A stretch of 64,000 nucleotides of DNA from Tetrapyrgos nigripes (taxonomy: Eukaryota > Basidiomycota > Agaricomycetes > Agaricales > Campanellaceae): assembly GCA_013368315.1 (NCBI GenBank), contig JAACJM010000126.1, positions 180,734 through 244,733 on the forward strand, in the 5' to 3' direction. This document shows, piece after piece, positions 42,262 to 53,200 of the stretch (positions within the stretch are counted from its first letter, which is position 1; each line of letters opens with the position of its first letter). A program made the translations under genes and the position numbers. The notes below the pieces were generated by a model. The model was not told where the DNA came from. It was given only the letters and a program-made list of their open reading frames with translations, and ran no database searches.

Positions 42262-44250
42262 GTCTAATACATGCCACCCCACAGGTAGTGAAAGCTCAGC
42301 TCTGGCTACAGTAGGAGCGTCGGCTACTTCCGTCTTGGAGGAGGGGTGGTTAACAAATCAGAGTATTACGCCGCCAGAAGTGATAGATAGTAAGTCTATT
42401 TTCTCCAGCTACTAGCTCTGTCGTCATTTCATAACTTCCCTTCTTTGCTCCAGATTCCAGCAATCCTTATGGCGCGGTTCTCTCGCCTGAGAGGTGATAA
42501 TAAGTCCATTTTTCCAGCTACTAGCCCTGCGACCTGTCCTCAGTTTATAACTCCCTTCTTTGCGATCCCAGCAATTACCTACGGCGGTCCGACTTCCCTT
42601 TTGCCCCTCTCAGCTCCTGCCCGGTCTTCCCTCAAATTGCCTCAGGCTTTTGGGACATATTCATCTCAGCCTTCGGTCAAGGTATTGACTCGGAAGTTGT
42701 TACCGGTGAACCCTAAGGAAGAGGGTAAATATGCGTCAAGGAAGGAGCCGCGTCAGCCTTGCACCCTTTTGGTGATATGACAAGGGAGGTTGGGTTGAGT
42801 GAGGATACTGGGGCTTCTGATGAAGATGAAGGGAGGAAGACCAACTTGACAGTAACCCGGGAGTCTTGGATAGGAGAGTATTGAAGGAGAGGAGAGGGGG
42901 GGCAGGGTATGAGGAGGACTTCCAACGCGGTAAGTCTCATTAAGGTGTTCTCTTCAATTCATCCAATTTCTGACACCGTTGTGACTAGTTTCCTGTGCAG
43001 TTGACGTGAGATGGGTTTGCCTGACTGGTGATTGAGGACCATATAGGACCATTATATCAGAGATGTGTCCTTATGGGTCGATCGCCGGGGATAGTAGGTA
43101 GGCTGAGGGGCCACGACGGTGAGGCTTGAGGCTGCTAGAGCTGCTCCTCTCGCTGTCGAGCTTGTTGGTGAAGACTTAAGGCCTTTGGTCTTCTATGCCT
43201 CGTGTAATAACACCGTGTCTGGGCGAGTGTCTATGGCGTGTAATGCGCACACATACCTAGTTTGCGACAGTCTGTGGCGTTGGTCGCGTCATGCTTGAGT
43301 CAATGCTTACCAAATGCCTACTAATGTTTTCTTCATTCTATCTTTCCGTTCCTCATGGTATATTTGCGCCCGGTTTGCCCTACATACTCAGTTCTTACTT
43401 TCTCGGCCTTTTGACAGGCAACCTGGTTCGGTCGTTTAAATGTTTATGTAACGTCAAGTTATATCAGTCTTTCATGTGGCAACCTCGTGTGCAATGACAG
43501 AGAAGCAAGCATTGCGTTGACACTGTCTGTCCCTTCCTCACTCGACTATCACTACTATCCTTTGGGGCGGATATCCCAGATGAACACCAACCTTTTCTCT
43601 GGAGCCCGTTCCCCACATTTTGGCAGCCATACGGACTTCAACGTAGTGCATGGGAATCAGACCAATATCCGTAACTATATGGCACCGTCAGCTGCAGAGA
43701 GCGGTGAGCAGATATACATTCTTCTATCATAGCTGGCAGTACTGACCCGCTTACCCTCTGGAATTACTTACGTTGCTCAGGCCTTCAGCGTCTCTACGAA
43801 ATCATATCGGAAGTTGGTGCTTTACATGACGACGACGCTCGTTTCCCTCCTCCAAAGTGTCATCCAGATACACGAAAAGCGATTCTGGACGAGCTCACTA
43901 TTTGGGCTGGCCCACCTTCAGCTTCAGACCAGTCGATTTGGGATAAACTCCGGCTCGCCCGGGCCGCTACCAGTTTCTTACGGTCTTCGAATACGATTTG
44001 CTGGCTATACGGTCCAGCAGGAGTCGGAAAATCCGCGATTGCCCAGACTTTATGCGAGCGTCTACATGGGGAAAACTTGGCCGCCAGTTTTTTCTTTTCC
44101 CGGAACAGTCCCACTAGAGACAATCCGAAATATCTCTTCCTCACCATTGCATACTGTTTGGCAACGTATTCTAACAACTCGAAACTGCGATCAGCAATAG
44201 ACAATGCAGTGAAAAAGCGGCCTGGAGTTCTCAAATCATCCATTGTAACG
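42262..44250. repeat. Segmental duplication, copy 2 (partner 37330-39360)
   Basis: Matches copy 1 from CTAATACATGCCACCCCACAG to the TCATCCATTG word in STAND exon 2. It includes fragments of the YVDGG gene, a GST-like remnant and the STAND promoter and first two exons. It represents the ancestral state at the MITE site and at the STAND gene. Confidence 0.9.
42440..42930 (+). pseudogene. Decayed GST-like remnant (copy D)
   Basis: CCCAGCAATTACCTACGGCGG near 42,568 corresponds to the GST VP-AVAYGG segment. AGGGAGGTTGGGTTGAGTGA near 42,782 and ATTGAAGGAGAGGAGAG near 42,881 match GST exon 4. Frames are broken and large parts are missing. Confidence 0.55.
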
Positions 44251-47200
44251 CAGTTTCACGAACTTATTGTCAACCCTTTGCGCTCCCTTCCCTGGTGGAG
44301 AAAACGGGGGTTGCCCAGGCTCGTTGTAATTGATGGACTGGACGAATGCACGGGTGCTGACGCGCAGCGCCTGGTTCTGGAAACGATCACGGGGTCAGCA
44401 GGGGACATGCTTACATCGATTCCTCTTCGCTTTCTCATTACCAGCAGGCCAGAACATGCCATTCGAGAAGTTTTCAATCGACCACCGCTCCTTTCCTGCG
44501 CAAAACGAACGATCCTCGATGACATTGCGGATACGGCCAGAGATATCGAACTCTATCTTCGCGATGGTTTCCAGCGTATTCGCGAAGTGAACAGCGACAT
44601 ATCATTTCCTTCTGAATGGCCAGAGTCAGGCGTCCTTGACGAACTTGTCATGAGAGCCTCAGGTCAATTCATTTATGCGTCGACGGTGCTCAAATATGTT
44701 GGGGACAGGGATTCATACCCTCCCGACCGCCTCCAAGTCGTATTCAACTTGCCTATTGGCGATGCTGGTGCATTCGCTGATCTGGATATCCTATACCACG
44801 AGATCTTGGCTTCTAACCCCCAAGGGAGTTTTGTTGTTCAAGTCTTGGCTCTCGTCCTTTTGACCAGCAGCAGATCAAATTTGGAGATATTGGAGCAAGT
44901 CTATTCACTTCCAAAGGCAGCCATGACTTTGACTCTTCGAGGACTACATTCCGTGTTGAATGTTTCTTCCAACTCCGTGGCTATCTACCACAAATCTTTT
45001 GTAGATTTTCTGCTAGATCAACGTCGTTCCAAGGAGTATTTCATAGATCTCGATGCTCATCGAGGGCTCCTTCTAGATCACCTAGGCAAAATTTTTGCAA
45101 GGCAAAATGCTGCAAGTCAGTCGACTTCTCTAGACAGGTGAATCGCATCCATTGTGCCAGTCTAGCCAATTTAAACCAACCTATTTAGGGCTACTATGAT
45201 AGACCGCGTCAACGGTTGGGATAGCCTTTTTGATGCCCCGGACGAATGTTTCCGTGTCTTGCTTGAGCGCTTCGGCACAATGAACTTCCTGCTAGTCTTG
45301 GGCACCTTTCTTTGCCTGCGATCCATTGGGAAAGAGGCCGTATCCATTTTATTGTTGGAAGATCTGCTGTCTGGGTCAGGAGCTGTATCTGACATCTTAC
45401 AGTCATTTAACTGTGTGCTGGAAAGTAGGAGTGCAAAACACATCAACATCCGTCTCAGCTCTTTCGAGGATTTCCTGTTGGACTCAGAGCGCTCGCATGA
45501 GTTCTTCATTGATCTCTCCTTATTCCACACAGGACTTGCTTCATATTGCTTAAAGGCTGTCCATGACATTCCCAGCTGTGAAGAAGGGCCCGGTATCGAC
45601 CTGTATGGCTTCGGTTCTGTTGAATTTCTATTTCTCATACCGACTTCCCAGGTCGAAGATGAATCCAAGTCAACTATATGCGATGAACCATGCCCTAGAG
45701 CATCTCCGTCGTGCAAAAATGGCAGAGGAACTCATTTACCAAGTTGAAGGCGATGCTGGTGCATTCCCTGATCTCGATATCCTATACCACAAGATCTTAG
45801 CCTCAAACCCCCAAGGGAGTTTGGTTATTCAAGTCTTGGCTCTCGTCTTTTTGACCAGCAGCAGATCAAATTTGGAGATACTGGAGGAGGTCTTTTCACT
45901 CCCCAAGGAAGCCATAGCTTTGACTCTCCGAGGACTACATTCCGTGTTGAGTGTTTCTTCCAACTCCGTGGCTATCTACCACAAATCTTTTGTAGATTTT
46001 CTGCTAGATCAACGTCGTTCCAAGGAGTATTTCATAGATCTCGATGCTCATCGAGGGCTCCTTCTGGATCACGTAGGCGAAATTTTGGCAATACAAGATG
46101 CTGCAAGTCAGTCGACTTCTCCAGACAGGTGAATCAGTGAATCACGTTCATTGTGCCGGAGTCAAATCTAAACAAACCTATTTAGGGCTATTATGATAGA
46201 CCGCGTCAACCGTTGGGACCGCCTCGTTGATGCCCCGGATGACTGTTTCCGTGTCTTGCTTAAACGTTTCGACACAATGAACTTCTTGGGCACTTTTCTT
46301 TGCCTGCAATCTAGTGGGAAAGAGGCTGTATCCATTGCATTGTTGGAAGATCTGCTGTCCTGGCCAGGAGCTGTATCTGACATTTTACAGTCATTGAAGT
46401 GTGTGCTCAGGCTGGAGAGTAGGCCTCGCTGTGCCACTGTGACCTTCCGTTTCCCCTCTTTCAAAAAGTTTCTGTTGAGCTCAAAATGCTCGCATGGGTT
46501 CTCCATTGATCTTTCATTTTACCATACAAGACTTGCTTCATATTGTCTGAAAGTTGTCCATGACATTACTAGCCATGAAGAAGGGCCCGGGATCAACCTG
46601 TATGTCTTTGGTTCTGTTGAATTTCTATTTCTCATACCGACTTCCCAGGTCGAAGATGAATCCAAATCAACTATACGCGATAACTCATGTGCTAGAGCAT
46701 CTCCGTCGTGCAACAATGAGAGAGGATCTCATTTACCAAGCTAAATGCTTCGACTTGGACGTCATCAAGTATTTGAAGTGGAAACTCCCTAGAGTCACCG
46801 TGGTAGACCCACGGCCCGGGGATGTTGAGGGACAGTTGTTTGCTTGGGCTAAAGCTCTTCATGCGAACATACATTCTCTGCTGACCATTTTCCAAGCCAA
46901 GGTAAGCCATGCCATATCGGGCTTTCCCTTACTAACTCCATGCGTGATTTTTCAGGAGTGGGGTGACATTCGAGCCGGTCCACACCGAAATATACGTGTA
47001 CTGCTCGAAAATCTCGCAGATGGCATATATATCGCGCCGATCAGCGATGGTAACGCCTTGCTTGATTTGGAACGATTATTAACCTACCAGGTCTCCCTAT
47101 CTGAGATTAGCCTGCTCTTCAATTATAAGCAACTCACAAGACTCGTCGGAGTCGTCTCGAACATTGTTCTAATACATCCTGATGAAATCGTCACGAAAAG

Positions 47201-47753
47201 GCTTGACGATTTCCGAAATCGGCCGACTACTATACCTCAATTACAAGCCCATTTCATTGATTTCAGGAGGGGAAATGCTTCGTGGGCTGTGATTTGTATG
47301 GAAAAGATCATGTGAGTGGTCGAAAAAAAATAGCGAGGCGTGGCAAAACTGAACTAAATTGATTCCTTTTGGCCCCAGGACTAGAGACAGTCGATACTCA
47401 ATATCTGACCGCTATGCGAAAATGAACTGCTTTCGGCACCTCGTTGAAGCTTCCAGAACAGGAGAGCTAATTTCCAAACTCAATGAACTCCTGGTGTTTC
47501 TTCAACGTTGGGGCGGAAGGTGCCTCACTCAGACTATTATTGATCTTGATCTCGGACAACTGCTACAGCTTATACACTGGTTAAATGTAAGTGGTCGCCG
47601 TCGTGCGTTTCCCCGATTCTATGAAATTCATGTCAGTCACGGCGAGATCAGGGCTTTCCTGAGCCATTACAGCCAGAAGTCGACCGTGCCAATTCTCTGC
47701 TGCAGGAGCTCTTTGCACTCTCATTTAACAGGCTTGACTGTTACCCCAGTTGA
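43580..47753 (+). CDS. STAND NTPase (NACHT-like NLR-type protein) with duplicated winged-helix region
   Basis: Nine exons join with matching phases: 43580-43703, 43781-45137, 45189-45602, 45652-46128, 46186-46599, 46649-46901, 46956-47311, 47379-47586 and 47637-47753, giving 1239 aa without a stop. The N-terminus has a short FNVVHGNQTN motif of the kind that precedes many agaricomycete STAND proteins. Then come an EIISEVGALHDD linker, the P-loop GPAGVGKSAIAQT, sensor region FFFSRNS and Walker B RLVVIDGLDEC. The post-NTPase part has winged-helix-like modules (VLALVLLTSSRSNLEILEQV, YHKSFVDFLLDQRRS). An exact-order 991-bp tandem duplication gives two such pairs. No WD40, ankyrin or TPR repeats follow; the C-terminal exons are helical and unknown. 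STAND proteins act as ligand-triggered oligomerising switches in fungal non-self recognition and cell death; that role here is inference. Confidence 0.9.
44761..46743. repeat. 991-bp tandem duplication inside the STAND gene
   Basis: The unit beginning GATGCTGGTGCATTC at 44761 restarts at 45752 and runs to about 46743. Both copies contain the same two introns at the same places and the same exon phases, so duplication kept the frame. Divergence is visible but moderate, for example deletion of three codons near 46,285 and many substitutions in the second half. Confidence 0.93.
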
Positions 47754-47999
47754 CAAGATATAGGAAGGAAAGGACACTCAGAATTACGAGCAGCATATGT
47801 GCACAATTAGTAGACTCGAATTTGAATCCTCAAACACATGATAACTACCACAGTTAGCTATGAATATCGGGACGTGTCCCTACTTGACTGTATCTTCAAA
47901 TTGCCTTGCGCTAGTAGTACAACATATGATTGACCCCACTGCGACTAAGTACATATGTACATCCGAGTGATATGAATCCAGCCATCCTACAACAACATA
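47754..47999. other. Convergent intergenic gap
   Basis: About 250 bp between the STAND stop and the MYND copy 1 stop. No feature beyond shared 3' flanks is seen. Confidence 0.5.
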
Positions 48000-48980
48000 C
48001 TACGTATCATCCAAATTGTTAGTATAATTGTTAGTATACCATTTGCAAAACGTGGCAACGTACAACGTTCGCCTTTTTCCTTTATCCCCTTCCGGGCCTT
48101 GAGCAAAAACTCCTTGAACAGCATCCGAACTTTTCCAGGTGTCCTCTAGTAACATCCTACGTGCAACATCTGCTGTAACGGCTTCACGACGCATTGGGAA
48201 CAAATTGTAGCGGTGGATGTGGACGAGAAGTTTTTGATTCGACCTTGAGGGATGTGAGGGGTTGTCTTTACGGTATCTCTCCTCGCTAGCAAGAGCCTGT
48301 TCTTCTTCACATCGAATGTTTTCCTTGATCAACCACATTCGAAAGTGTTTGTCACGATCGTCCAATGGAGGAATTTCGATCGCTCCTGGCGAAAAAGACG
48401 ATCGTAAATAACGTTAATAGCTCGTTAATAATAACATGAAGATTTGACAAATATCAAAGGAGACTCACTTGTAAGTTTTTCGTGCGTCTTCAAACATATT
48501 TCTCAATGATCCTCCCAGTCGAGCCTTTGGCATCTCTCACTGCAATAATATGCCTCCTGACAACGAGAGCACCGGTACAGTTTCATCGGGATGTGTGAGT
48601 CGTTACACCGTGGACACTGTCATGTATTAAATTCAGGTCAATAACTAGGGGTTAGAGGAACATACGTACAGGTCGCTGGGCCTCCAACTTCTTCCAAAGA
48701 TCCTTCAACGCAAACCGTTCTATAATCGCGCCCTTGAACTCCGCCCACCAGCTCTTCACATTAGCTGGACACCCGGGCCACTCTAGATATAGCTGCTCAT
48801 ATCCTCGAGCCTCAATGACCGAAAACGATTTGGCCAAAACTTGTAAAATTGCGAGCGAAGTGGAATGCAAACCAATGGTTTCCAAAGCTTTGAACCAAAG
48901 ACTATGCACAAATTGCAGGCCCCCTAGATCCCTCTGATCCGAGCCTAATGATGTAAATAGTGTATTGCGAGCATCGAAGA
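48000..48980 (-). pseudogene. MYND-finger gene, 3' half (copy 1)
   Basis: Minus strand. The first segment encodes SLWFKALETIGLHSTSLAIL and RGYEQLYLEWPGCP. After an intron the finger reads QCPRCNDSHIPMKLYRCSRC and YYCSERCQRLDWEDH, where a TGA replaces the CGA codon found in copy 2. A last exon encodes EIPPLDDRDKHFRM to stop at 48000. The 5' half of the gene is missing: homology to copy 2 stops near 48,980. The CCCGGGCCACTCTAGATAT word at 48,775-48,793 is the undisturbed version of the site hit by two elements in copy 2. Confidence 0.82.
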
Positions 48981-49152
48981 ATAACTATCCTGTGATAAAC
49001 TGGACAAAATTAATCGAACGCAATTTGACGAAAATCAAGCAGAATTCACACTTTTTAATCTCTCCCGAATTCACATGTTCTCTCCCGAACTCACACCTTT
49101 TGATATCTCCGGATCTCACGTTTTCTCTCCGAACTCATGAAACATGTTGCCT
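48981..49152. other. Spacer between the two MYND copies
   Basis: Short AT-rich spacer with loose repeats of TCTCCCGAA(C/T)TCACA. No gene seen. Confidence 0.4.
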
Positions 49153-49988
49153 TCAAGTTGCGCTATAGTACAATGTATCGACGCCACTATACCACATAGA
49201 TACATTAGATAGCCACCCTACAACATACTCCGTATATAATTTGCAAAACGTGGCAACGTACAACCTTCGCCTTTTTCCTTCATCCCCTTCCGGGCCTTGA
49301 GCCAAAATTCCTTGAACAGCATCCGAACTTTTCCAAGTCTCCTCCGGTACCATCCTATGTGCAACATCTGGCGTAACGACTTCACGACGCATTGGGAACA
49401 AATTGTAGTGGTGGATGTGGATGAGAAGCTTTTGATTCGAACTTGAGGGATGTGAGGGGTTGGCTTTACGGTATGTCTTCTCGCTAGCAAGAGTCTGTTC
49501 TTCTCCACGCGAAATGTTTTCCTTGATCAAACACATTCGAAAGTGTTGGTTGCGATCGTCCAATGGAGGAATTTCGATTTCTCCAGGCGAAAAAGATAAT
49601 CGTAAATAATACTAATAGCTTGTTAGTAACATGGAGATTTGGCAAATTTCGAAGGAGACTCACTTGTAAGTTTCTCATGCGCTTTCAAACATATTTCTCG
49701 ATAATCCTCCCAGTCGAGCTTTTGGCATCTCTCACTGCAATAATACGCCTCCTGACAACGAGAGCACCGGTACAGTTTCATCGAGACGTGTGAGTCACTG
49801 CACCGTGGACACTGTCATGGTCGAATCCATGTCAATATTGATTTGATTGCCTCTCCCGTAGAAAAAGAGAAGTCAACATACAGGTCTCTGAGATTCCAAC
49901 TCCTTCCAAGGATCCTTCAACGCAAGACGTTCTCTGATCGCGTCCTTGAACTCTGTCCACCGAGTCTCTACATTCACTGGACACCCGG
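49153..49988 (-). pseudogene. MYND-finger gene copy 2, 3' half (split by transposons)
   Basis: Minus strand, continuing from the half at 56948-58090. From the gypsy border: WPGCPVNVETRWTEFKDAI and ALKDPWKELESQRP to a donor, then the finger QCPRCSDSHVSMKLYRCSRC...YYCSERCQKLDWEDYREIC. Another intron leads to the last exon EIPPLDDRNQHFRM...VVTPDVAHRM, stop 49153. The finger keeps all its Cys residues, but a Tyr stands where MYND domains normally have the zinc-binding His (DWEDY-R-E-I-C). Reading is open here, so before the insertions this copy was probably the better preserved one. CCGG at 49985-49988 is the target duplication. Confidence 0.82.
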
Positions 49989-50130
49989 TGGAGTAGTGTC
50001 AACTAGAGATAGATGTTGCTTGGAATGATGTTGTGTTGCTACGCTACCCGTGTGCAAGTGTCCTATGTAGCTAAAGCTAATGCCAAACAAAGCCGAACAA
50101 TGACTAAGCCTGGCATGTACCCCTACTCCA
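49989..50130 (-). repeat. 3' LTR of the gypsy element (142 bp)
   Basis: TGGAGTAG...CTACTCCA; the ends are an 8-bp inverted repeat. It has CTACCCGTG and AGCCGAAC at the two sites where the other LTR shows CTACCTGTG and AGCCAAAC. A G-rich tract (ATGGGGGCACA on the minus strand, 50141-50131) abuts it and probably serves as polypurine tract. Confidence 0.95.
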
Positions 50131-50202
50131 TGTGCCCCCATTAAAAAAGATAGCGACGTCCTCGTCGCTCTGCTCCAATCTGCTCTAAACTGCTCGGTCA
50201 TC

Positions 50203-53200
50203 TCACCTCCCCTTTACTCTTCCTCTGTCTACCCATTTGTCATCTTCCTTCTCCACTACCCCCGCAAACAACCTCAATCTTCTAGCATGCACTTCCCCTT
50301 CCAACCGTACTCCCGCCATCGTTTCCAGCCTATACGAATTGACATTACGCCCTATCACTTTGTGTGGTGCTGACCACATGGGTGCTAGTTTGCGTTCCGT
50401 TTTGAAAGTGTTGAATAAGTCGCCTCGTTTCACTTGTACTAGATCCCCTGCTTTGAATATCACTTCTTTTTTTGTTTGTTTTAACACTGCTCTGTCGAAT
50501 GCCGCTTTCCTCTTCAACGCGTGTCTAACCGTAGTTTCGTATCCGTCAGTTCTTTGTTGGTCAACGTAAGCTGCCTGCACCTCGACGTCTTTTTGGGTTA
50601 TTTCCGTTGTCGCAACTTCTATTGGCGTTTTTGGTGTATTCACGGCAATTCCGAATAGCAGTTCTTTAGGTGAGTATTGGAGTGCTGGTAGTGTTCTGTT
50701 GTTAAGGGTGTTAACCGCTTCCTCCAGGAACTCTGGCCAGTGCTCGGGTAATGATGTCCATGACATGTTTTTGAAGTGTTCGGATTCGACGCTGATGTCT
50801 GGGGCCACTAACCTCTTTAGGATGTGGAGCAAGAGCTTGTTGGTGCCTTCGACTAACCCGTTGACCCACGCTGAGTACGCTGGCGTAAATCATTGTGTTA
50901 TTCCATGTTCCTGGCAGAATTCGGCGACTTCGTGGTTTTTAAAGTGGGATCCATTATCCGTCATGAACGTTTCAGGAGGCATGTATAGGTGACATAGGTC
51001 TCGCAAACTTTCCAGTGTAGTTTTTGCTGACCCCTTCTTTTTGAACTTGAAGGCCCATACATGTTGCGAGTATGCGTCGATATACACTCCTAGTTGGTTG
51101 TATCCGCCCTTCCCTTTCGACATGGATAAATAATCTCCCGCCAGCAACTCGAATGGATGTTGTCGCGTGATTGGTTCTAGCAATGTGTTCAGGTGTGTTG
51201 CTCCGAAATTCACACATCGTCCGCAACCTTGTATCCCTTCCATGATTGCTCTGTCCATTCTGGGGCACCAGACTCTGTCCATCAATGCAATCTTCACCAT
51301 ATCTCAGCCAAAATGTCCTCCCTTCTCGTGAGTTCCATGTGATGCACTCTAGCTTTCCCCTTGCTCGGAAGTTTTTCGGATCTCCCACTTTCCATAACTT
51401 CCTCTTCTCCTTGTCAATCATATACCCCTGTGCTCGGTGCTTGGCTCTTCTGCGTCAGTCATATGACCCACTTGACTGCAGTCCTTCCAATGCCTCGATC
51501 ACCTCCACAAACATCTTCTCCTCCTTGAACCATTCCTTCAGGTCAGTATACTTCCCCATTTCCTCCTGCACCTGACATATATCTTTGACTAGACCTCTAC
51601 TGATTTCCCAGTCCTCCGACACCGTCCATTTGCTACCGTCCCCTTCCTCTCTCAGCTTCCCTTCCCACTTTCGGCTCAATCTGTCTGCGACTACATTCAG
51701 CCTCCCTGGAATGTGTCGTACATCTACGATGCAGTATGACATTATTCCGTCTCACCACCTTGCGTGTGCTGTGTTGAGGTCTTTGTTACTTAGGACGTCT
51801 CGTAATGCTTGGCAGTCAGTTTCAATCTCTACTGGGAATCCCCAAATGACGTCGGAGAACTTGTCAAGGCTGAACTTCAGTGCAGCAAACTCTAGTAAGA
51901 ACAGTTTGTATTTCTGTTCAGACGTTGACGTTCGTTTTGATGCGAAGGCGATGGGGAATCGTTTTTCCATCGTGGTTCCTTCTGCTTTCGTCACCTTCAT
52001 TGTTTGGGCTAACACTGCTGCAAACCCTTCTTTGCACCCATCCAACGTCACTATGAAGTTGGACCCATCCCATTGAGGTGCCTTTAGGACTGGTTCCGAG
52101 GTGAGTGCTGCCTTTAACTGCAAGAATGACTTCGTTTCTTTCTCTCCCCATCTGTCCTTCAGCTTATGTGCTGCCATTGTTGTCCTCCATGCGCTTTTAC
52201 CTGTGCCTTTGGGTACGTCGACCTCCTTTACTAGCTCCCTCAGCGGTCCTTCTATAATCGCATAGTCTTTGACTAGGTCTCGGAAATGTCCCGTTAGTCC
52301 CAGGAATGAGGCCAAGTGTAACGCGTCATCTGGTATTGGCCAGTCGACTATGGCTGTCAACTTTGCCGGGTCTGCTGTGACTCCCGTTGCGCTGACTTTG
52401 GCACCAGCGAATATACCCTCGGATATGAAGAATTCGGATTTGGCTGCGGATAATGACAATTTCCTGCTTCTGACCCGATTGAATATCCTCCTCAACTTCC
52501 CCATCATCTTGTCAAAGTCATCTGCTGAAGATCCGCCATCGTCAACGAAGAGCTCAATTGTGCCATCTCTTAGCAGATTGTGCAAGTTGTCTGCCGTGAG
52601 TGCTGCAAACGTGGATGGTGCGCCTGTTAGGCCAAACAGCATTCTTACGTACCAGAAGTATCCTCGTCCTTCAACATAGAATGCTGTGTATGGTCTGGAC
52701 TCTGGGTCTACTTCGACGGCGTAGAACCCTGAAGCAAAGTCGAAGAAGGAGAGGTACTTGTGACCGCTAAGCACTTGCTGTTTGGTACGTAGGTCTCCTT
52801 GGGGCATTGGCGCTATCTCCGTATACTTGTTGACTTCTGCGAAGTTTTGGCAGATTCTCCACTTCTGCGGTTTTGTGGGATCTTGGGGTGGTACTGGGGC
52901 TTCTGTTGGTGTATTGCGAGGTGGTAATTCTTGGAACTGGGAAGGTAGTCCGGCTGCTACACACTGTTCATTTATGCGATATTGTAGTTCCTCCAATGAT
53001 AGTCCTCCCCGTTCGTGTGCTTTTTTCGCAAGTGTTGTTGGAGATACGCATTTGACTTGATCCGGTTATACATGTTCTATGATTCCAGCGGCGAGTAATT
53101 CATCCAGCTTCCCATGTAAGAACTCCTTTTGGGGTGGAGTTAGACGCTTTTGGCGTACTTTGGTCCCCATTTTCACGCCCTCCGGTAGTTTCAGGGTGTG

